64,000 nucleotides of DNA, taken from assembly GCA_018780145.1 (NCBI GenBank), contig JADMKA010000032.1:20014-84013 (forward strand), read 5' to 3'. The first letter of the stretch is position 1, and each line of letters starts with the position of its first letter. The stretch is from Vitreoscilla sp. (GTDB taxonomy: Bacteria; Pseudomonadota; Gammaproteobacteria; Burkholderiales; Burkholderiaceae_C). Below the pieces are notes generated by a model. It worked only from the letters and a program-made list of their open reading frames with translations, did no database searches and was not told the DNA's origin. Position numbers and translations under genes: made by a program. Below, piece by piece: positions 18,701-27,700 of this stretch.

Positions 18701-21700
18701 TCCGGAATTCGGCGTAGGCGTTGGAGTTTGTCCGGTCGATGTAGGTGTCATCGCCAAGACCACCGGCCAACGTATCTGGGAGAAACCCACCGTCGATCAC
18801 ATTTGCGCCGCTGTTGCCGACGACCCTGTTTGACCTGTCGTTTCCTGTGGCAGTCAAAGCCAAGTTGCCGGTGAGCTCCAAGTTCTCCACATAGGCTGGC
18901 AGCGTCAGCGAGATGCTCGAACGCACGACATCGGCATCGTTTGCGTTCGAGTCGTTGATCACATCCCGATAGTGATCAACCAGAAACACGTCGTTTCCAG
19001 AGGTTCCGGTCAGCGTATCGGCGGTCGCGGGCGCATTGACGCGAGCCAGTATGTCGGCATAAGTCCAGACGGTTCCGTCACCAAACTCGAATCGTTCTAT
19101 CGTGCTGGTGCTGCTCACACCAAAATACTCCCGAACCCAGACCTCCGCACCCGTCGACACCACCCTCAGGACAAAAGAGTCGTTGGTGAAACCGCCGCCG
19201 CCGTAGTCACCGGACACGCGGAACAGCTCAAGATCCGAGGGTGCGATGCCATCGATGAAGCGGGCGACATCGCCCGACCCGGCGTTGCTGTCTGACAGCA
19301 GGTCAATGCCCGAGTCAGCGCCAAACTCGTAGAGGTCGTTGCCGTAGCTGCCATACAGATAGTCGTTGCCCGTGCCGCCAACGAGTGTGTCGTCTTGAGC
19401 GTAGCCAAACAGCGTGTCGTTGCCTCCTTGACCGAACAGCCAGTCGGGTGCCGGATCGCTGCCGCGCAATACTTCGTCGGCATCCGTACCCACTTGCTTG
19501 AAGGCATTCAATTCCGCACCAGACCAAACCACGTCGGGCGCAGAGACAAATCGAACTTCGTCGACCTGGCTGGCACCGCCCACGAAGAGTTGGTTGGCCA
19601 ATTCCACCGTGAAGGTCTGCAAGTCCATCGCTGGTGAGCGGATCTCAAGAACCAGGTTCGTGCCCACGGCCTTCCGGGTCACATGCTCGGGCAGGATCCC
19701 TGCCGCCAAGTAGACGACGTCGCCATCGCTTCCACCCCAGACTTGCACCGCGCGGCTGGTTCCAGGGGCTGAGGCAGCGCCAATCCGATAGATGTCCGCT
19801 CCGGAACCACCTTGCATGGTGTCGCTGGTGCCCCGGTCATCGAACAGATCGTCGTTGCCAGACTCGCCGAAGAGTTGGTCGTTGCCGCCGCCACCTATCA
19901 AGGTGTCGTTGCCATCGCCACCACCGATCTGGTTGGCCCCGGCGTTGCCTGTCAGCACGTTCGCGCCGGAATTGCCGGTTGCCGTTAGATTCAACGTCCC
20001 GGTCAGGGTCAGGTTCTCGATGTTGGCAAAGGCCGCACTTGTGAGGTTGGCTGTGATGGCCACTTGAACGGTGTCCGTGCCGCCACCCGCAAGTTCGACT
20101 GCCTTGTCGTTGGAACTGCTGAACACATAGGTGTCGTCCCCATCGCCGCCGACCATGCTGTCGTTGCCCGCCCCACCATCCAGCACGTTGGCGGCACCAT
20201 TTCCCGTGAGGGTGTTGATGCCCGCATTGCCGGTGGCATTGACTGCAGCGCTGCCCGCCAGCGCCACGTTCTCGATGTTCACATAGCGGTCATCCAAGGT
20301 GACCGTGACCTCGGACATCACGGTGTCGATACCGCCATCGACGGCCTCGACAACCGTGGAGCCGGTGCGCAGAACATACGTGTCATCGCCCGAACCGCCG
20401 TTCAGGGTGTCGAGGCCGCCGGCCCCACCATCGAGCGTGTCGTTGCCGGCAAGGCCATAGAGGCTGTTCGTGCCGGTGTTGCCTGTCAGGCGATTGGCGT
20501 TGCTGGATCCGGTGGCGTCCAGGTTCCCGGCACCCGTGAGCGTCACGTTCTCGACCTGGCTGTAGCCGGCCAGATCGATCCCGATGCTCGCCTCGATGGC
20601 ATCGAGGCCTTCTCCTGCCAACTCGATAATCGCGTCGCCAGCGTCGTCCACGACATAGGTGTCGTCACCCATGCCGCCGCGAAGGAGATCCGCGCCACGG
20701 CCCCCGTCGAGGCGGTTATTGCCCGCGTTTCCGGTGAGCTGGTTGGCGAGTGTGTTGCCGGTGCCGCCGATGTTCCCCTTGCCCACGAGCACCAGGTTTT
20801 CGACGTTGTCAGCCAGCTTGGCCGGCGTGATGTCGGCATGCACGGTGTCCAACCCTTCACCGACGAGCTCGGTCACCACGTCCTTCGTGCTGTGAATCAC
20901 ATAGGTGTCGTCTCCCTCGCCGCCCAGCAGCGTGTCCTTGGCGCCCACGCCGCCGTCCAGCGTGTCGTTGCCTCCCAGCCCACTCAAGGTATTGCTCGCG
21001 GCATTGCCCGTCAGATGGTTGTGCAGCCCATTGCCCGTTCCGCTCAGGCTGTCCGCACCCGTCAGGACCAGGTTCTCGACGTTGTCCATCAGCTGGCTCA
21101 CCGACACGCCGGCTTCCACCGTGTCCTGCCCGCCTTCTGCGCTTTCGACAATGGTGTCGGGTGCCGCCAGAGCGGCCTGGCCCGGCAGGCCCAGCAGGTG
21201 GCGCCACCGCTGGAGCAAGCTACCCAACAGCCCGGTGGACGTGGGGGCAGAGGAGCGCCAACCCAGCGCGTAGTCCTCCCCCGCTTCCAGCCAGCGCATA
21301 GGCCAACGCGTCGCCCAACTCGCCGCCTGCGCCACGCCCGTGGTCTCCGCCGCCAGCACATAGGTATCGTTGCCAGCGCCGCCGCGCAGCACGTCCGTGC
21401 CCAGGCCGCCGTCGAGCGTGTCGTCGCCGGCGCCTCCATCGAGCTGGTTGCCCTGCGCGTTGCCGGTGATCTTGTTGGCCAGGTCGTTGCCGGCGCCGTC
21501 TTGAGCTGTGCCCGTCAACACCAGGTTCTCGACCGCACTCCAGCCGTCCAGTGTGGCGGAGACACTGCTGTTCACCGTGTCGGTGCCCTGACCAGCGGCT
21601 TCGACAACCTCGTCGCCCGCCGAGTCGATTGTGTAGACATCGTCCCCACCGCCCCCTGCGAGCGTGTCGTCGCCCGCGCCGCCGTCGAGTTGGTTGGCCG

Positions 21701-24700
21701 CGGCGTTGCCCCACAGTTGGTTGTTCAAGGTGTTGCCCGTGCCGTTGATGGCCGCGTCACCCGCCAGGATCAGGCGTTCCACCTCGGCGGCCAGGGTGAA
21801 GCTCGCCTCGGATTGCACCGTGTCCACACCTTGCCCGGCCTTCTCCACGACGTTGTCGCCACTGTCGACGATGTACCAGTCGTCCCCCTGGCCGCCCACC
21901 AGCTTGTCATTGCCACCCGCCCCGGCCAAGGTGTCGTGACCTTCTTGACCGCTGAGGGTGTTGGCGTTGTCATTGCCCACCAGCTGATTGGCCAGCGCAT
22001 TGCCGGTGCCGTTGATCTTGGCGCTGCCCGCGAGCACCAGGTTCTCCACGTTGTCGGCCAGGTTGCCTGTGCTCGTGAACCACTGGCGCACCGTGTCCGC
22101 CGTTCCGCCATCGGCCGCCTCGGCCAGCACATCTCCCGCTGCGGTCAACTCATAGGTGTCGCTGCCGGCACCGCCGATCAGGGTGTCGTCACCACCACTA
22201 GCCTTGAGCAGGTTGTCCAGCGCATTGCCGGTCAGCGTGAAGGCCCCGCTGCCCGTCAGCTCGGCGTTCTCCACGTTGTCGGCCAGCGTCCAGCTGGTGG
22301 CCACCAACGCGGTGTCCGTGCCCTCGTTCTGGTTCTCGCTCACGCGGTCGTTGACCAAGTCCAGCACATAGGTGTCGTCACCCGCACCACCGCGCAGTTC
22401 GTCGGCACCCGCGCGGCCATCCAGCTTGTTGTTGGCTGCATTGCCGGTGATCAGGTTGCCCAGATCATTGCCGGTGCCGTCGTTCGCGGCGTCCCCGGTC
22501 AGCGTGAGGTTCTCCACGTTGTCCGCCAAAGGGGCCAGGGTGGCGCTGGTGTGGACCGTGTCGGTTCCTTGGCCGGCGCCCTCGTTGACCTTGTCGGCCG
22601 CACTGTCCACCACATAGCTGTCGTCACCATCGCCGCCCTTCAGCACATCGGCCCCACCGGCTCCGTCCAGCGTGTCGTTGCCGCCGGAGCCATTGAGCGT
22701 GTTGGCCGCCGAGTTGCCTGTCAGGCGGTTGTTGGCCACGTTGCCCGTAGCGTTGATGGCCAGGTCGCCCGTCAACTGCGCGTGCTCGATGGCGGCGAGG
22801 CTGCCTGACAAGTTCACCGTGGCGGCGGATCGGACCGTGTCCTCCCCCTCGCCGGCCAGCTCTATCACCGTGTCGTTGGCGTTGTCCAGCACATACGTGT
22901 CATCGCCCAAGCCGCCGGCCAAGGTATCGTTGCCGGCACCACCGTCGAGCGTGTCGTTGCTGCCCCCGCCGCTGAGCGTGTTGTTGCTGCTGTTGCCCGT
23001 CATCGCATTGGCCAGCGCCGAGCCGGTGCCGCTGTAGGCTCCGCCTTCGCCGAGCACCAGGTTCTCTACGTTGGCGTGGTTGTTCAGGTCCACCGCGCCC
23101 GCAAACCCGATCGTGTCGGTGCCCGCCTCGGCAGCCTCGGTCACGGTGTCGTTGGGGGAATCGATGACGTAGGTATCGTCACCCAACCCACCGGCCAAGG
23201 TATCGTCGCCGGCCTTGCCGTCGAGCACATTGGCGCCGTCGTTCCCGGTCAATGCGTTGCCATACTGGTTGCCCGTGGCATCCACAGACACCGCACCGAG
23301 CAGCGTCAGGTTCTCGACGGTGTCGCCCAGCGTGTAGCTGATGACGGACAGAACCGTGTCCGTGCCTTCTGCCAGTACCTCGGTGACCTGATCCCCGGCA
23401 CTGTCGACAAAGTAGGTGTCGTCGCCGGCGCCGCCTGCAAGCACGTCCTCGCCGCCGCCGCCGATCAGCGTGTCCTTGCCGGCGTTTCCCGTCAGTTCGT
23501 TGGAATCAGCATTGCCGATCAGCAGGTTGTCGGCGGTGGTGCCGGTGAGATTGAATGCGCCTCCTTCGAGCAAGGTCGCGTTCTCGACGTTGGCGTACTT
23601 GGTGCTGGTCAAGTCCACCGTGCCAGCAAACTGAACGGTGTCATTGCCCTCGCCCGCCAGCTCGGTCACGGTGTCTGTGGTGGCACTGAGCACGAAGGTG
23701 TCGTCGCCCAACCCGCCCTTGAGCACGTCCGACCCCAGGCCGCCGTCCAGCGTGTCGTCACCTGCCAGGCCGGTGAGGGTGTTCGCACCGCTGTTGCCGG
23801 TGATGGTGTTGTTCAGGTCGTTGCCGGTGCCGCTGTAGCTCGACGTCCCGTCCAGCACCAGGTTTTCGACCTCGCCGTACTTGAGCCTGTCCAGGGTCAA
23901 GGTACCCTGGTAGCGGATGGTGTCCATACCCTCGCCGGCCAGTTCCTTGGCGCCGTCGGAGGAGGTGCTGAACACATAGGTGTCGTCACCGACGCCGCCC
24001 TCCATGGTGTCGGTGCCCAGCCCGCCATCGAGCTTGTCGTTGCCCTGCATGCCGTAGAGCCTGTTGCCCAGGCCGTTGCCGGTGAGCTCGTTGTCCAGCT
24101 CGTTGCCCGTGGCCGCGCTGCCTGTGGCAGCAGCGCTCGTCAAGGCCAGGTTCTCGGTGGCAGCGCCAAGAGTGAACGAGACGTCGGCGTAGACCTTGTC
24201 GATGCCGCCATGGTCGTACTCCACCACCTGCTGATTCGCGGCCTTGACGTAGTAGGTGTCGTCGCCCCAGCCGCCATTGAGCACGATGCTCTGCGTGTAA
24301 GCGTTCAAGGTGTCATTGCCCGAGCCGCCGTGGAGCGCCCGTGTGCCTGGCGCCGCAGTCAGCGCGATGGGCTCCCACACGTTGAGCTGCAGCCACTGCG
24401 CGAATCCGGTGGCGTCGTTGGATTGGGCTGCCGCTTCGCCGCCATCCTCCTCGGAACCCACGAACTCCAGCGCCGTGATCGCACCGGCCAAGCCACCCTC
24501 CACCCAGAGGGATTGGCCTTCACCAAAGGTGATGCGCAGGTCGCTGCCGAACGCCTCGACCTGACTGGCCGAGCCGCGTATGACCAGGGTGTTCTCGCCC
24601 TGCGTGTCGGCAATGTGCTCACTCACGCCCACCGTCAACCCGGTGGCGTCCACGATATAGCGGTCGTTGCCCTCGCCACCATCCATGTAGTCTGAACCGA

Positions 24701-27700
24701 CGCCCCCCTCCAGCAGGTCATCGCCCTTGCCGCCATGGAGCGCGTCGTCGCCATCGCCACCGCTGAGCGCGTCGTTGCCCAGGCCGCCAACCAGCGTGTC
24801 CCGCCCGGCCTCGCCGAACAGGGCGTCGTCACCGCCCATGGTGAAGTCGCCGCCGGTGCTCGTCTCGTCGCCGCCAGCGACCCAGTCGTCGCCATCGCCG
24901 CCAAAGACCAGGTCGTCACCGCCCTGCCCTTGCAGGGTGTCGTCGCCATCGCCACCGTCCAGCCAGTCGGCACCGTGAAAGTCCTGCGCCAGGTCGGCGT
25001 CATCGCCCCACAGCGCATCGCCACCGGCGCCCCCTTCAAGGGTGTCGTCAGCCCCACCGCCGGTCAACGAGTCATTGCCCTCGGCACCCTCCAGCAGGTC
25101 GGCGCCGTGGTAGTCACCGCCCAGTGTTCGGTTGTCGCCGAACAGCCTGTCGTTGCCCTCACCTCCATAGAGCACATCAGCGTCGCCGTCGCCCACCAAC
25201 TGGTCATCGCCATCGCCGCCGTCCAGCGTGTCCGAGCCGTGGTATTCGCCGCCAATGTCGTCCGAATCGCCCCACAACATGTCGTTGCCAGTGTCGTCCC
25301 CGCCAACCAGCCAGTCGTTGCCGCCATCGCCAAGGAGCGTGTCATCGCCAACGCCACCATCGAGCGAGTCATCACCATGAAACGCCACGTCGGTGTGCAC
25401 CGTGTCGCCCTGCAGCCTGTCGGCACCTTCGCCGCCCGCCAGCGTATCGTCGTCACCGTCGCCAAACAGGGCATCGTTGCCCGCCCCGCCGTCCAGCGAA
25501 TCCGCTCCATGGAACGCCCCATCGATGGGATTGCTCGCCACATGGGCACCGTCGCCCCATAGGGTATCGTTGCCGACACCGCCCTGGAGGGTGTCCTGCC
25601 CCCCGTCACCAGAGAGCTTGTCGTTGCCCTCTCCACCATCCAGCTCATCGTCTCCGTGATACAGACCGTCGAGACCGTCTGTGTCGCAGACCAGAAGCGA
25701 GATGTCGCCCCAGAGTTCGTCGTCATCCGCCCCGCCCGACAAAGCATCGTCCTGGCCCCCACCGCTCAGCGTGTCCTTGCCTTTGCCCCCGTCGAGAATG
25801 TCGCGCCCGTGCTGGTCGCCGAGCACGGTCTCCATGTAGCCAATCTTGTCGATACCGTCGCCGGCGATCCAGTCGGCGCCGTCGCCGCCGGACAGCATGT
25901 CATCGCCGTCCAGGCCGCGAAGGTTGTCGTCTCCGTCTTCACCGTACAAGAAGTCGTCGCCCGCGCCGCCATCGACCAGGTCGTTTCCAGCCCCGGCCTC
26001 GACAACGTCGGCGTCGGCGTCGTTCGATCCTTCGGCAATGGCATCCAACTCTTCGCCGTCGACCAGGACGACGATCTCGAAGTTGGAGGCGCCAGGTGAG
26101 TAGGCACCCCAGGTGTCGCCCGACGCATGGGGGTCATGGCCGCCTTGAGGTGCCCACGGCGGATCGTCGTCCTTGAGTTGTCGGCTCACCACCAACGAGC
26201 GCGACGACACGATGACGTCATTGCCTTCGCCTCCGACGATCCAATCGCTGCCCGCTCCGCCGCCAATCAGGTCGTCGCCGTCGCCGCCGTCGATGACGTC
26301 CTTGCCAACACCGCCATCCAGCGCGTCGTTGCCGCCTTTGCCTTGGATGTCGTCTGTTTCGTCAGCGGTGCCATAAGCGACGATCACATCACTGAAGTCC
26401 TCCTCGTACACACCGTTCACCAGCTCGCCGGTCTCGGTGTCCCACTGCGTATGGCTCCAGCCGTAGTAGTGGTCCGAGATCTCTGCCCGCTGGTCCCCGA
26501 TGTAGTACTTGTCTGAATCACCGCCGTCCTTGAGCTTGAGCTGGATGGCGTTGGCGATCACCGGCTCCTCGGCAACCTGGGTGCCCTGGCCCGCCACGGC
26601 AGACGCAATGCCCTGCCAGGTCGCGGTGACCACATAGTCCTGGTCGGCATCGAGCTCACTGGCGCCGGCCAGCGCGAAGCTCAGCTCCGTCTGACCTTCT
26701 TCGAGCTGGATCGTCGCCTCGCCGGTGATCTCGACCACCTCGCCGTTGGCGATCAGCTGCAACGTGCCCTCGGTGCCCTCGACCTTGATGTTCAATGTGT
26801 CGCCCGCACTGGCCGCCTGGTTCAGGTGGGCGGTGAAGCTGCCGCCCGCGCGCTCGGACGCCTCGGCCTGCAGGTCTTGCACGCTGTCCCGGTCGAAGAT
26901 CCAGGCGACAGCGGTGTCGAATGGGCTGTCTGCGCCTTCTTCCGTCAGCACCAGCGCGCGCTGCTTCTCCAGGTGGATGCCCAGATAGCCTTCGCTGCCC
27001 TGTGCCGCTTGCACATCGAAGTTGCGGACAATGATGGCGTTCCCATCGAACCCGGTCTGCGCATGGATGGACAGGCTCTGGCCGGTCAAGCTTCGCGAGT
27101 CGGCCACCAGCTCCAATGTGAGCAACAGACCCGAGCCGGTCTTGGTGACCCAGGTGTTGTTGCCGGCCGAGCGCGTTGCGCCCAGGGTGGAGCCGTTGAC
27201 TTCGATGCTGCCCTTGTCGTCGCGGTCGACGACCACATCCATGCCGTAGCTGCCGCTGAAGACGTAGGTGTCGTCGTCCCAACCGCCCAATAGGGTGTCG
27301 GCTCCGCTGGCGCCGTCGAGCCGGTCGTCACCGTCGTTGCCTTCGAGCCGATCGTTGCCGCCGGCCCCGTTGACCTTGTCGTTGCCACCGCCGCCGTAGA
27401 GGTGGTCGATCGCCTCGGTGCCGTTGAGTGTGTCGCTGCGGGCGCTGCCGAACTTGATGCCGATAGGCAAGCCTTTACCAGTGACCGTGAGCGACATGTT
27501 GGTTGCCGTGTCGTAGGCGGTGAAGGGTTGCGGGACAGTGGCCGTGACGTTAGTCAGGCTGGTGTTGCTCTGGTTGGCGCTTGCCAAACCGGTGAGGTAG
27601 GCGGCGCGATCGTTCAAGTAGCTGTCGCTGAAGTTCGCCAGGCCAGCCTCGCGCTCATGGGGCTTCAATGCGAGGTCGCCAACCCAATGCTGATGGGCGG

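Noticed and set aside
20064..22808. Long plus-strand frame opposite the RTX repeats
   Set aside because: It mirrors the repeat period of the RTX gene and has no start signal or domain; it is an antisense shadow.
15970..25700. Possible CRISPR array or tandem DNA satellite
   Set aside because: The short periodic repeats are in-frame coding repeats of the RTX protein, vary at third positions, and lack constant spacers.
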